A stretch of DNA of 64,000 bases from Dyadobacter sp. CY347 (GCF_021502655.1 NZ_JAKFFT010000004.1:372001-436000), one strand, 5' to 3'; shown: positions 36,021 through 44,903, numbered from the stretch's first letter. The notes: a model not told the origin generated them from the sequence alone. Numbers and translations: made by a program.

Positions 36021-36461
36021 TTGGGACGTTTCAAGCACCATATTGCCAAATGGAATAGTTTATCACTGGAAGGAAAGCTCATTTTTCTGAAAGCGGCTGC
36101 TAGCCTGGTGCTTATTAAAGTAGGTCTGACGATTTTGCCATTCGCAACATTCAGAAAAATCTTTCATTGGCTCTGCAAATCGAAATATACAGGTGAAACT
36201 TCCCAGCAAAGCGTTGATCTGACTGTTTGGGCTGTTGACACAGCTGCGAATTTACTGCCATTGGAGCTGCTATGCCTTCCTCGCGCGCTGGCAACCAAAT
36301 ATTTGTTGCGCAAGGTGCCGGCGTTAACATTAGAGATCGGAATCGAGGTGAACCCGGCCAAGCAGTTTGAGGCGCATGCATGGGTTGAGAAAAATGGGTC
36401 TGTAATTATGGGTAACTGGCCGGAATCAGTTCTTTATCAGCGAATTTGGGTTTGGAAATGA
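36021..36461 (+). CDS. Lasso-peptide biosynthesis B2-type cysteine protease (transglutaminase-like)
   Basis: The 146-residue product starts at a TTG (no ATG in a suitable place). The N-terminal half is helical (about 18-50). The C-terminal half is the transglutaminase-like B2 core, with the catalytic cysteine Cys85 in ELLCLPRALATKYLL and the histidine His119 in FEAHAWVEKNG. At the spacing where an acidic third residue is usual, Gly131-Asn132 is seen instead (IMGNWPES), so the triad may be unusual. B2 proteins cut the leader off a precursor delivered by B1/PqqD. No asparagine-synthetase-like cyclase is encoded next to it. Confidence 0.88.
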   Translation: MGRFKHHIAKWNSLSLEGKLIFLKAAASLVLIKVGLTILPFATFRKIFHWLCKSKYTGETSQQSVDLTVWAVDTAANLLPLELLCLPRALATKYLLRKVPALTLEIGIEVNPAKQFEAHAWVEKNGSVIMGNWPESVLYQRIWVWK

Positions 36462-36477
36462 TTTTACCATAACATAC

Positions 36478-37395
36478 ATGCATTATTACAAAGCCTTCGG
36501 ATTAAATATCCTTTCTGAAATTAGACTTCCCGAATTGAGTGACGGAGACGCTCGTCCCGATCACGACTTATATATCAAGTCAGGAGTATTTGACTTGCCT
36601 GCACTGGAAAAAACGCAATTATATCGAAGAGGAGTGCGGGCGTCTTTTGGAAAAGACGCCGATGAAAACTTGTATTTGCATTGGGCTGACGTTGCATCAT
36701 TCAAGGCTACGAATGGCAATTGCCTTTATGTGAATGCATTAACAAATGAAAATGATTTAATCAGCCTGTTCACGGTGAGCGAGGCTATCGGGTTAATCCT
36801 TTTTCAGCGTGGGCTGTTTCTTTTGCATGCCAGCTCTGTCCAGGTTAGCAACGAAGGCTGGTGTTTCATGGGCACACCGGGCGCTGGAAAATCCACGACT
36901 GCGGCTGCGTTTATTAAGGCAGGTTGCAAATTATTGAGCGACGATTTGACGGCCATCGGATTTAATGACGATGGATCGGCCTACATTATCCCAGCTTATC
37001 CGCAGCTCAAAATCTGGGACAAAACGGTTGCTGGTTTACATTACCAGCAATCTGACTTACATCCTGTAAGCGAAGGGGTTAAGAAGTTTTCCTATGAACC
37101 CAAATCGAATTTCTCCCACGATCCGGTGCCTTTAAAGGAAGTGTTTTTTTTACATAAAGCGCGAAATAGGAAGCCGTTATCAGCATTGTCGGCTGCCGAA
37201 ATCCCAACCGAAACATTAAAAAACTTCCCGCTGCCCAGCCAGCTGCTTACCAGGGAGGCTTTAAAAAGGCATTTTTTGCAGAGCTTTCAATGCAGCAAAT
37301 CTGCCCGGCTCTGGAAAAAGAAACGCCCGGACGGATTCGAAAACCTGGAAAAATGGGTCAGTGAATGCATGCCGGAACAACTGATAGCCGGATGA
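36478..37395 (+). CDS. HPr-kinase-like P-loop kinase of RiPP-cluster type
   Basis: The 305-residue protein has an N-terminal beta-rich region (1-100) and a kinase core with LLHASSV (about 115-121). Walker A is GTPGAGKST at 132-140 and the acidic SDD is at 154-156, as in HprK's P-loop kinase fold. The N-terminal domain of true HPr kinases is absent, as are the PTS genes. Related stand-alone kinases in lasso peptide clusters phosphorylate the C-terminal residue of the precursor. A similar role here is inferred. It overlaps the next gene by four bases (ATGA). Confidence 0.85.
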   Translation: MHYYKAFGLNILSEIRLPELSDGDARPDHDLYIKSGVFDLPALEKTQLYRRGVRASFGKDADENLYLHWADVASFKATNGNCLYVNALTNENDLISLFTVSEAIGLILFQRGLFLLHASSVQVSNEGWCFMGTPGAGKSTTAAAFIKAGCKLLSDDLTAIGFNDDGSAYIIPAYPQLKIWDKTVAGLHYQQSDLHPVSEGVKKFSYEPKSNFSHDPVPLKEVFFLHKARNRKPLSALSAAEIPTETLKNFPLPSQLLTREALKRHFLQSFQCSKSARLWKKKRPDGFENLEKWVSECMPEQLIAG

Positions 37396-38531
37396 TGCCA
37401 GACATGATAATTTCCCCCGAGCTGGCCCTGCTGATTGAAGCTGCACTTGGAGGGAAATCAAAACCGCCATTTCATCTGTATCAAAGCAAGATCGTCTGGC
37501 CCAAATTGGCTCGGATGGCCAACTGGCATCAGGTGAGGCCATTATTGCTGGACCATTTGCAAAGTGGAGCGGAACAGCCTGACATTCCTGCCAAACATTT
37601 AGCAGACTTGAAAGCATTTGCGATGGGGCAGGCTATTACAAATATGGCGTTTCTCGGGATCTCTGTGCGGTTATACCAGGAGCTTAACACAGCTCATGTG
37701 AAAGCTTTTTTAATGAAAGGCGCACTTTGGGCCTGGCTGTTGTATGAGAAACCCAATCAGCGCGAATTTGGCGACATTGACTTTTTCATTAAAGAAGAAG
37801 ATGTTTCCGAAAGTCTTGCCACGCTACAAAAAAGTGGCTTTGCCCCAGATCCGTATCGTCGGTATTTGTTTGGTAATGATGCGCTGAAACAGGCCTATTT
37901 GGCTACGGATTACCAGCTTCCTTTGGAACCCATTGAAGAACATACATTGCAGTCACTGGAAGTGCAGTGGAGGCCGAGTTATCCCCGTTACTGCTACGAC
38001 CTTACTTGGGAGGAACTTTCAAAAGATATGATTCAGGTCCAAATGGCTGGGTCAACCATTCCCATTCCTCGCATGGAAAACCAGCTGCTTTTAATGGTGA
38101 TTCACCATGGCGGCATTGAGCAATGGGATAAACTCAAATACATGGCCGATTTTGTAAGGCTTTTGCGCAAACATGCGAATGGCCTGGATTGGGCTTACAT
38201 TCAGGACACAGCCAAAAAGAAAGGTTTCAATCGCTTGCTCAGGGAATCGCTGGCCATGGTGCATATGCTTACTGGTGAAACATTTTTGAGCCCGCAATTC
38301 GAGGGTGTTTCATACATTCCCTCCGAAGATTTTCAAAGGGAAATTCTCAAACATTGGGAAAATGAGCGTCCGGTATTGAAATCAAAATCATGGCGCATAT
38401 TCGTTTACAACATGCGCCATAGGGATAATCTGAGCATCAAAATTTCAATTATTGCGGCCCATTTACGCTATCTGACTTATTGGAAGTTACTTTGGCATAA
38501 AGCCTTTTGGTACAAGAAACACCGTTCTTAA
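37392..38531 (+). CDS. Nucleotidyltransferase family protein of RiPP-cluster type (NTP_transf_5-like)
   Basis: From the ATG at 37392 the protein has 379 residues and is translationally coupled to the kinase (ATGA overlap). The frame is open from 37365, but that start would lie inside the kinase. The nucleotidyltransferase signature is LMKGALWAWLLYEKPNQREFGDIDFF at about 111-136, given here in parts: LMKG, REFGDID and the metal-binding Asp-Ile-Asp pair. The rest is helical. Such proteins are frequent in lasso/RiPP gene clusters and presumably transfer a nucleotide or other group to a peptide or sugar. Function is inferred from context. It ends four bases into the convergent aldose epimerase gene. 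Confidence 0.82.
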   Translation: MMPDMIISPELALLIEAALGGKSKPPFHLYQSKIVWPKLARMANWHQVRPLLLDHLQSGAEQPDIPAKHLADLKAFAMGQAITNMAFLGISVRLYQELNTAHVKAFLMKGALWAWLLYEKPNQREFGDIDFFIKEEDVSESLATLQKSGFAPDPYRRYLFGNDALKQAYLATDYQLPLEPIEEHTLQSLEVQWRPSYPRYCYDLTWEELSKDMIQVQMAGSTIPIPRMENQLLLMVIHHGGIEQWDKLKYMADFVRLLRKHANGLDWAYIQDTAKKKGFNRLLRESLAMVHMLTGETFLSPQFEGVSYIPSEDFQREILKHWENERPVLKSKSWRIFVYNMRHRDNLSIKISIIAAHLRYLTYWKLLWHKAFWYKKHRS

Positions 38532-39475
38532 ACAAGCGTAAGCGTGATGGAGCCGGAGATGCTTTTCCCGTGCGCCAGAATATTAAGCCCTTCTCCTGAA
38601 TTGAATGCATCCACATTCGCTGTCAGTGGCTCAATAGCAACACATTCACGTGCGGGCGGCGTGTACACCACTAGGTAATTGAATTTTCCTTCGCCGGTTT
38701 CCTGCTTAATTCGCAATGTAATGTCCTGGTTCTCCGAGATCAGTTCGGTTACCGCGCTATCAGATGCGGAATCCACTACGAAGCAATTGTCAAATGCTTT
38801 CTGATATAATTTAGTCGGCTTTTCTACCAGGAACGGCTTTCTGCCAACCGGAATCTGATTAATATCAAAATCTACAATCTCATTGGAAGGAATATTGATC
38901 TTCCAGGCATCAACTTGCTCGTTGCCAAGCACGAAATACGGATGCCATCCAAACATCATGGGTGCCGGCTCGCTGCCTTGATTCACAGCTTCATACGTTA
39001 ATACAAACCGACCATCGGCATGTAATGCATAGGATACGGAGAAATCAACTGAAAATGGATAACCCTCCGGATTATTGAGTGAGTAGGAGAGCTTCACAGA
39101 AGCACGATCAGCCTGAATGTCCTGCTCGTCAACATTGAATGGTTGTTTCCTAACCAGTCCGTGTATCGCATTCAGGTTGCCGGTTTCATTTTTGGCAAGC
39201 TGATATTGTTTACCCAGAAACTTGTATTTTCCATCGGGTATCCTGCTGGCAAAGGGAAAAAGAAGCTCACTCGCGCTCTTCGTATCCGCAAGCAGACTAT
39301 CCGGCGTAGGCGGCGTTTTGAGCAGAGAGAACAAGGTAATTCCTTTGCGAAGCGAAAGTTGGCGGACAATTCCACCTAATTCAGGAATAATGACACAGCG
39401 ATTTCCTGTTTCTGTTTCCTGGATAACAAGTTCGCTCAGATCGCCAAATTGCTGTTTGAATATTTCAAAAGACAT
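38528..39475 (-). CDS. Aldose 1-epimerase family protein
   Basis: The 315-residue protein has the galactose mutarotase-like beta-sandwich. Recognisable parts are ELGGIVRQLSLR at the start, LFPFASRIPDGKYKF (about 72-86), NAIHGLVRKQPF with the catalytic histidine (about 104), the second histidine in FGWHPYF (about 175-181), and the C-terminal Glu in VAIEPLTANVDAF. It interconverts alpha and beta anomers of hexoses, or belongs to the related D-hexose-6-phosphate epimerase group. It stands alone between the convergent RiPP-like operon and the ftsH terminator. Confidence 0.9.
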   Translation of the reverse strand: MSFEIFKQQFGDLSELVIQETETGNRCVIIPELGGIVRQLSLRKGITLFSLLKTPPTPDSLLADTKSASELLFPFASRIPDGKYKFLGKQYQLAKNETGNLNAIHGLVRKQPFNVDEQDIQADRASVKLSYSLNNPEGYPFSVDFSVSYALHADGRFVLTYEAVNQGSEPAPMMFGWHPYFVLGNEQVDAWKINIPSNEIVDFDINQIPVGRKPFLVEKPTKLYQKAFDNCFVVDSASDSAVTELISENQDITLRIKQETGEGKFNYLVVYTPPARECVAIEPLTANVDAFNSGEGLNILAHGKSISGSITLTLV

Positions 39476-39507
39476 TGTTACGGGTTTGGGGTGAATGATG
39501 TTTGTTA

Positions 39508-39545
39508 CAAAAATAATAGCCGGACAACATGATTGTCCGGCTATT
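39508..39545 (-). terminator. Intrinsic terminator after ftsH
   Basis: A 13-bp perfect stem (39515-39527 and 39533-39545, AATAGCCGGACAA / TTGTCCGGCTATT) has a 5-base loop. On the reverse strand it is followed by the T-rich ATTTTTG. It lies 24 bases after the ftsH stop. Confidence 0.85.
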
Positions 39546-39569
39546 GCATATTATTATAAGTTCAGCAGC

Positions 39570-41627
39570 TTATTCGTTTGATACGTCTTTACCTGCCTCT
39601 GCTAATTCTTCTTCTTTGTTTTCCTTTTCTAATGTGTGTTTCACAACTTCCTCATGGATCGCTGCTTCTTCATTAGATCGGCGGTTAATGTAGGCCTGAT
39701 AGCTGGTTTCCTTCTCGTAAGGACGTTTTCCGATCAGTTTTTCAAGATCACTTTGGAACAAAATTTCTTTTTCCAAAAGCTCTTTCGCCAACACTTCCAA
39801 TTTATCACGCTTCTCGCTCAACAGGTTCTTAACAAACTGGTAAGCCTGATCAATCAGCTTCCTTACTTCTTCGTCAATCGCCTGAGACGTTGATTCAGAA
39901 TATGGTTTCGTAAATGCGTAATCGCTTTGTTTTGAATCGTAGTAAGAAATGTTTCCAATACGTTCGTTCATTCCGTACATCGTTACCATGCTGTAAGCTA
40001 CTTTCGTAACGCGTTCAAGATCACTTAATGCACCGGTTGAAATTTTACCGAAAACCACATCCTCAGCTGCACGGCCGCCTAGTGTCATGCACATTTCATC
40101 AAACAACTGTTCTGTGCGATACAAATACTGTTCTCTCGGTAAATATTGAGCATAACCCAATGCTGCAACACCACGGGGAACGATTGATACCTTAACCAAT
40201 GGATCGGCATGTTCCAGGAACCAGCCTGCTACTGCGTGACCAGCCTCGTGGTAAGCAACGATTTCTTTTTCCTCAGGTGAGATAAGCTTGTTTTTCTTTT
40301 CCAAACCACCGATTACACGGTCCATTGCATCCTGGAAGTCCTGCATGGTAACTTCATCACGATTACGACGTGCTGCGATCAATGCTGCTTCGTTACAAAC
40401 ATTGGCAATTTCAGCACCGGCAAAACCTGGTGTTTGCGAAGAAAGCTTTTGAATGTTTACGTCGGTTGACAATTTCAAAGGTTTCAAATGCACTTTGAAA
40501 ATCGCTTCACGGCCAATCACGTCTGGCTTATCCACTGAAATCTGGCGATCAAAACGACCCGGACGTAACAATGCAGGGTCCAGAACGTCAGGACGGTTGG
40601 TTGCAGCTACGATGATAATACCTGAGTCGGTTGCGAAACCGTCCATTTCAACTAAAAGTGAGTTCAATGTATTCTCACGCTCGTCATTTGAACCCGGCAT
40701 AGCGCCACGTCCACGTGAACGGCCTACTGCATCAATCTCATCAATAAAGATGATACAAGGCGCTTTCTCTTTTGCTTGCTTGAACAGGTCACGAACACGT
40801 GCCGCACCTACACCCACGAACATTTCAACAAAGTCGGAACCAGACAGGGAGAAAAATGGAACGCCAGCTTCACCGGCAACAGCCTTGGCCAACAATGTTT
40901 TACCCGTTCCCGGAGGTCCTACAAGCAAAGCGCCTTTTGGAATTTTTGCACCCAGTTTCTTGAATTTGTCAGGGCTTTGAAGATATTCAACAATTTCTTT
41001 AATCTCTTCCTTTGCTTCGTCTAGCCCGGCAACATCATTAAAAGTAATCTTAACCTTGTTTTCAGCATCAAACAATGTAGCACGCGAGCGGCCAATGTTG
41101 AAGATCTGACCACCCGGTCCGACGCCACCGGACATTCTGCCCAGAATAAAGTACATCACCAGGATCATGACAATGAAAAAGCCCCAGGTTCCGAGGAAGC
41201 TGGTCCAGTCGTTGCGGGTATCTACTACAAAAGGCACCTTATCATCGTCGGGAATGCCTTCCTGCATTTTATCAAAATCCTTCTTGAAAGTCTCAGCAGA
41301 CGTTACCTGAAACTGGTAATGCGACACCGTTTCACCTCCGAAGTAATTATTTTCCTTTGCAACAACCTTATATTTATCTTGTTTCAGTGCCTCTGGTTTC
41401 AGTGTAACCTCAACAGACTTGTCATTAACAATCGTAACCCTTTCGACTTCTTTGTCAGCCATCATTTTTTCGAAACGTTTCTGCGTCGTTTCACGAATGG
41501 TTGAGGTGCGGTTGAGGTATGTTATTCCAAGTATAGTAGCAATCAGAGCAGCGATAATCCAGCCCTGATATCCTTTTTGGGGACTTTTAGGACTGAGAGG
41601 CCCTCTTTTGTTATCGTTTTCAGACAT
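39570..41627 (-). CDS. ftsH: ATP-dependent zinc metalloprotease FtsH
   Basis: The 685-residue protein has two transmembrane helices (about 22-38 and 146-164) flanking a periplasmic domain. The AAA+ module carries Walker A GPPGTGKT at 237-244 and the second region of homology (about 340-360). The M41 protease has the zinc motif His460-Glu461-x-x-His464 (HEAGH). It degrades misassembled membrane proteins and short-lived regulators. It lies downstream of rsfS on the same strand (72-base gap), with a strong terminator after it. Confidence 0.97.
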   Translation of the reverse strand: MSENDNKRGPLSPKSPQKGYQGWIIAALIATILGITYLNRTSTIRETTQKRFEKMMADKEVERVTIVNDKSVEVTLKPEALKQDKYKVVAKENNYFGGETVSHYQFQVTSAETFKKDFDKMQEGIPDDDKVPFVVDTRNDWTSFLGTWGFFIVMILVMYFILGRMSGGVGPGGQIFNIGRSRATLFDAENKVKITFNDVAGLDEAKEEIKEIVEYLQSPDKFKKLGAKIPKGALLVGPPGTGKTLLAKAVAGEAGVPFFSLSGSDFVEMFVGVGAARVRDLFKQAKEKAPCIIFIDEIDAVGRSRGRGAMPGSNDERENTLNSLLVEMDGFATDSGIIIVAATNRPDVLDPALLRPGRFDRQISVDKPDVIGREAIFKVHLKPLKLSTDVNIQKLSSQTPGFAGAEIANVCNEAALIAARRNRDEVTMQDFQDAMDRVIGGLEKKNKLISPEEKEIVAYHEAGHAVAGWFLEHADPLVKVSIVPRGVAALGYAQYLPREQYLYRTEQLFDEMCMTLGGRAAEDVVFGKISTGALSDLERVTKVAYSMVTMYGMNERIGNISYYDSKQSDYAFTKPYSESTSQAIDEEVRKLIDQAYQFVKNLLSEKRDKLEVLAKELLEKEILFQSDLEKLIGKRPYEKETSYQAYINRRSNEEAAIHEEVVKHTLEKENKEEELAEAGKDVSNE

Positions 41628-41699
41628 TCTGTGTTTTTAATTAAGAGGAAATATAATAAACAACATTCCGGCCCAGGCTAATGTTCACCTGCCGGTCAT

Positions 41700-42083
41700 T
41701 TATACCATGGAATCTTCCAGGTATGTTACCTCTGCATCTCCCCAAAGTTCTTCCAGATCATAATGCTTGCGGCGATCTTTGTTGAATATGTGTGCCACGA
41801 CATCTACATAATCAATCAAGATCCATTCCCCATTCGCCTTTCCTTCCTTCTGCCAGGGTTCTGTTTTGGACATTTTGTAAACTTCGTCTTCAACCGAGTT
41901 GGCCAAAGCATCTATCTGCGTGTCGGAATTACCCGAACAAATTACAAAAAAATCAGTTATTGAATTTTTTACATTTCTGAGGTCAAGTATTGCGATGTCC
42001 AGGCCCTTCTTTTCTATCATTCCTTTTGCTACCAGCTCAGAGAGATCTTTTGAGGATAGTTCTTTATTTTTGCGTTCTTTCAT
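41700..42083 (-). CDS. rsfS: Ribosome silencing factor RsfS
   Basis: The 127-residue protein has the RsfS/Iojap signature: GLDIAILDLRNVKNSITDFFVICSGNSDTQIDALANSV (about 29-66) and the conserved WILIDYVDVVAHIF (about 90-103). It binds ribosomal protein L14 (uL14) and blocks subunit joining when nutrients are scarce. It is divergent from birA with only 44 bases between the starts. Confidence 0.95.
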   Translation of the reverse strand: MKERKNKELSSKDLSELVAKGMIEKKGLDIAILDLRNVKNSITDFFVICSGNSDTQIDALANSVEDEVYKMSKTEPWQKEGKANGEWILIDYVDVVAHIFNKDRRKHYDLEELWGDAEVTYLEDSMV

Positions 42084-42127
42084 TCGTAGTTAATTCCTTT
42101 TCTAAACCCTAAAGTAAAACAAAAAAA

Positions 42128-42895
42128 TTGTACAACTCTATACAGGATACCTTAATAATTGGTAAAAAAGTTATATATCTGCCAACTTGTCACTCTACAA
42201 ACGACATAGCGGCTGAAATAGTGCACGCGGGGTTGTTCGATGAAGGGACTATTGTCATAACAGACAATCAAGTAAAAGGCAGGGGCCAGAGAGGGACGGA
42301 TTGGGTTGCTGATCCAGGGCAAAATCTAACATTTTCAGTCATTTTAACACCCGGTTTTTTGCCGGTTGCGGACCAGTTTTTATTAAGCCAGACGGTCGCG
42401 TTGGGAATCCACGCTTACGCTGCCAGGTATGTAAATAATGCCAAAGTCAAATGGCCGAATGACGTGTATGTGAATGGCAAAAAAGTAAGCGGCGTCCTGA
42501 TCGAAAATTCAATTCAGGGAAGCAGGATAGCCAGCTCTGTCATAGGCATTGGCGTAAACATTAATCAAAAAGTATTTACAAGTGCACACGCAACGTCCAT
42601 TGGCAAGGAAACGGGCGGCCAATTTGTGCTTAGTGAAGAATTTAACAAGCTGCTTCGTTTCCTGGACAGTTTTTATGCCGATTTGAAATCTAAAACCTTA
42701 CATGATCGTATCCGCCAGGATTACTTGACTAACCTGTTCGGATACAATCATTCAGTGCTATTCAAGCATCAGGAGCGCGTTTTTGAAGGCACTGTCAGCC
42801 ATGTTACCCCGCAGGGTAAGCTCGTCATGAAGCTGCTTTCTGAAAGCGGCACTTTGGAAGTCGGACTGAAAGAAATAGAATGGCTTAAAGATTAG
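42128..42895 (+). CDS. birA: Biotin--[acetyl-CoA-carboxylase] ligase, monofunctional
   Basis: The 255-residue product starts at a TTG. The catalytic domain is complete: biotin/ATP-binding GRGQRGTDWVADPGQNLTFSV (about 53-74), KWPNDVYVNGKKVSGVLIE (about 113-131) and IGIGVNIN. A C-terminal SH3-like domain follows. It lacks the N-terminal helix-turn-helix of the E. coli repressor, so it should attach biotin to carboxyl carrier proteins without acting as a transcriptional regulator. Its stop lies one base before the stop of the convergent TMEM220-like gene. Confidence 0.94.
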   Translation: MYNSIQDTLIIGKKVIYLPTCHSTNDIAAEIVHAGLFDEGTIVITDNQVKGRGQRGTDWVADPGQNLTFSVILTPGFLPVADQFLLSQTVALGIHAYAARYVNNAKVKWPNDVYVNGKKVSGVLIENSIQGSRIASSVIGIGVNINQKVFTSAHATSIGKETGGQFVLSEEFNKLLRFLDSFYADLKSKTLHDRIRQDYLTNLFGYNHSVLFKHQERVFEGTVSHVTPQGKLVMKLLSESGTLEVGLKEIEWLKD

Positions 42896-42896
42896 A

Positions 42897-43226
42897 TCAG
42901 CCCCACTTGCCGATCACGACCATTACAATGGTACAAATTCCCAGGCCCAGCGACTCTCTTGCCAACTCAATGTTCAGGCTTCGCATGGCAGTTTCTCCAA
43001 AGAATATCCCTTCAAATTCCGGCGGCCATTGCAGCACAGCCGCTACCAGATATCCTGCACCAAGCGCATAAAACACCCAGCTCGGCCACAGCTCGCGAAT
43101 GCTCATAAAGCAGGCAAGCGCCGCAAAGCTGTAAACAGCGATCCATAAGCCCGAATCGGGGTCATTGAGCTGTAAATAGGCAAAAAGGATGAAAATAATT
43201 CCGGAAGCAATCTTAAAGAGTCTCAT
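42897..43226 (-). CDS. TMEM220-like small membrane protein
   Basis: This 109-residue protein has four hydrophobic helices. The N-terminal pattern FAYLQLNDPDSGLWIAVY (about 15-32) is characteristic of the transmembrane protein 220 family, whose function is unknown. It follows the TPR lipoprotein gene by 24 bases and may be cotranscribed. Confidence 0.8.
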   Translation of the reverse strand: MRLFKIASGIIFILFAYLQLNDPDSGLWIAVYSFAALACFMSIRELWPSWVFYALGAGYLVAAVLQWPPEFEGIFFGETAMRSLNIELARESLGLGICTIVMVVIGKWG

Positions 43227-43250
43227 AGGAAAGTGTGGTTTTAAATGGTT

Positions 43251-43952
43251 TTATTTACAAAACTGCGCCAGTGCATTAGCGGCGTCCGAATATCCGACAT
43301 TCAGGGCTTGTTTCAGATTGGTGCAACCTAAATCTTTTTCACCGTCATTCCATTGCGCAAGTCCAAGGCCGTAGAACGCTTTGCCATAGGCGGCATCCAA
43401 ACGCACGGTCTGGCGGAATGCTAATGTGGCTTTTTTATAGTCTTTGTTGCGGTAGTAAGTGTTTCCGAGATTGTACCAAGCCATTTTGTTATTGTCATCC
43501 AGTTTGGTGGCTTTTTCAAAATCTGCGATGGCTTCTGTTGGTTTTTCCATCAAAACCAACAATTGGCCCCGGTTAAGGAATACGTCGGCCGTGTCCGGCG
43601 CGAGTTCGGCAGACTTGTTATAATCTGCAAATGCTGAATCCAACCTGTTTTCATCCGTATAAAGTAATGCACGGTTGAAATAGGGGCGGTAAGAGTTCGG
43701 TTTTATTTTGATCGCCTGCCCAAAGTCGAGGAGCGCGCTCGGATATTCTTTCAATTCATAATAAGCAACGCCCCGTAAATTAAATGCATCGGCATTCGCA
43801 TCATCTTTTTCGATGGCTTTGTTGATGAATTCAATGGCTTCGCGGGTCTTGCCCTGTTGCATTAATTCTTTCCCTTTTTGCAAAAAAGCATCAGAAGATT
43901 GGGCACATGAAACACATAAATAGAGGAAAAATAAAAAAAAATAACGCGGCAT
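43251..43952 (-). CDS. TPR-repeat lipoprotein
   Basis: The 233-residue protein has a lipoprotein signal with a plausible lipobox (YLCVSC, Cys16), followed by about six tetratricopeptide repeats from residue 23 to 225 (such as AFNLRGVAYYELKEYPSALLDF and AWYNLGNTYYRNKDYKKATLAF). It is probably a periplasmic or outer-membrane scaffold; no partner can be named. Its start is 62 bases from the divergent SRP RNA promoter. Confidence 0.85.
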   Translation of the reverse strand: MPRYFFLFFLYLCVSCAQSSDAFLQKGKELMQQGKTREAIEFINKAIEKDDANADAFNLRGVAYYELKEYPSALLDFGQAIKIKPNSYRPYFNRALLYTDENRLDSAFADYNKSAELAPDTADVFLNRGQLLVLMEKPTEAIADFEKATKLDDNNKMAWYNLGNTYYRNKDYKKATLAFRQTVRLDAAYGKAFYGLGLAQWNDGEKDLGCTNLKQALNVGYSDAANALAQFCK

Positions 43953-44014
43953 AACTGTTCATTTCTAATTGATTCGCACAAAAGTAAGCCCAAACGTGAA
44001 ATGAATGTTTTCTT

Positions 44015-44041
44015 TTTGTCAATAAAATGTCTTTATCTTTG
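44015..44041 (+). promoter_or_regulatory. Promoter of the SRP RNA gene
   Basis: TATCTTTG at 44034-44041 is a perfect TAnnTTTG -7 box. A TTTG at 44015-44018 lies upstream with a rather short 15-base spacer. The expected start, six or seven bases after the box, coincides with the first base pair of the SRP RNA at 44047. Confidence 0.6.
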
Positions 44042-44046
44042 CAGCT

Positions 44047-44144
44047 GGCAAATCGGAACTACCAGCTCCTTCCGAATCCCCCAGGTCCTGACGGAAGCAA
44101 GGGTAGGTGGTCGATGCGGTGAGATTCTCGGTTTGCCTTTTTTT
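44047..44144 (+). ncRNA. ffs: Signal recognition particle RNA, small bacterial (4.5S) type
   Basis: The RNA runs from GGCAAATCG (44047) to CGGTTTGCC (ending 44137), which pair as the terminal stem and are followed by a run of seven T residues as terminator. In the middle is the conserved helix 8 sequence CAGGTCCTGACGGAAGCA (44082-44099), with the GGAA tetraloop that binds Ffh. At about 91 nucleotides plus the tail, it lacks the Alu domain. It partners with Ffh to target membrane proteins. No protein is expected here; short reading frames over the RNA were rejected. Confidence 0.93.
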
Positions 44145-44234
44145 ATGTCCTTTCGGTTCTATTCTCCTCTTTCTTTTTGCTTTTGACCAGGGTTTTCTAC
44201 TTTTGTGGAATATTCTAACCAATAAATTCCCGTT

Positions 44235-44897
44235 ATGAAATTTTTTATTGATACTGCTAACCTGGCAGAGATTCAGGAAGCACAGGCACTTGGTGTTTTG
44301 GACGGCGTTACTACCAACCCATCGTTAATGGCTAAGGAAGGGATTACGGGCAAGGATAACATCATGCGCCATTATAAAGCAATTTGCGACATCGTTGAAG
44401 GTGACGTAAGTGCAGAGGTTATCTCAATCGATTTGGCAGGAATGATCCGTGAAGGTGAAGAGCTGATTGAAATTGATGATAAAATCGTTGTAAAAATACC
44501 TATGACCAAAGAAGGCGTAAAAGCTTTGAAATATTTCTCTGGCAAAGGTGTTCGTACCAACTGTACATTGATTTTTTCAGCAGGACAGGCACTTTTAGCT
44601 GCAAAAGCGGGTGCAACTTACGTTTCTCCGTTCATCGGCCGCCTGGATGACATTTCAACAGACGGTATCGCTTTGATCGAGCAGATTCTTTTGATTTACA
44701 GAAATTACGGTTTTGATACACAAGTTTTAGCAGCATCTGTTCGTCACCCAATGCACATTATCCAATGCGCAGAAGTTGGTGCAGATGTAATGACTGGTCC
44801 TTTGAGCGCGATGGAAGCATTGCTGAAACACCCGCTTACGGATATCGGTCTGGAAAAATTCCTTGCTGATTACAAAAAGGGAAATCCAAATACCTAA
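44235..44897 (+). CDS. Transaldolase / fructose-6-phosphate aldolase (TalC-type)
   Basis: The 220-residue product is the short transaldolase form. The Schiff-base lysine is Lys87 in [11 protein letters not shown]. The N-terminal [10 protein letters not shown] with Asp6, the [13 protein letters not shown] block (about 24-36), and the C-terminal AASVRHP and GADVMTGP motifs are all typical. TalC/FSA-type enzymes catalyse transaldol or aldol reactions of the pentose phosphate pathway; the two activities are hard to separate by sequence. FtsE follows six bases later. Confidence 0.93.
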   Translation: MKFFIDTANLAEIQEAQALGVLDGVTTNPSLMAKEGITGKDNIMRHYKAICDIVEGDVSAEVISIDLAGMIREGEELIEIDDKIVVKIPMTKEGVKALKYFSGKGVRTNCTLIFSAGQALLAAKAGATYVSPFIGRLDDISTDGIALIEQILLIYRNYGFDTQVLAASVRHPMHIIQCAEVGADVMTGPLSAMEALLKHPLTDIGLEKFLADYKKGNPNT

Positions 44898-44903
44898 TTT
44901 TTT

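Noticed and set aside
36478..37395. True HPr kinase/phosphorylase of carbon catabolite control
   Set aside because: The HprK N-terminal domain is missing and no HPr or PTS gene is nearby. The neighbours point to peptide modification.
38528..39475. Aldose epimerase as a fifth member of the RiPP-like cassette
   Set aside because: It is on the opposite strand, convergent, and belongs to a general sugar enzyme family.
44001..44222. Short open frames over the SRP RNA on both strands
   Set aside because: The RNA structure, promoter and terminator explain the region.
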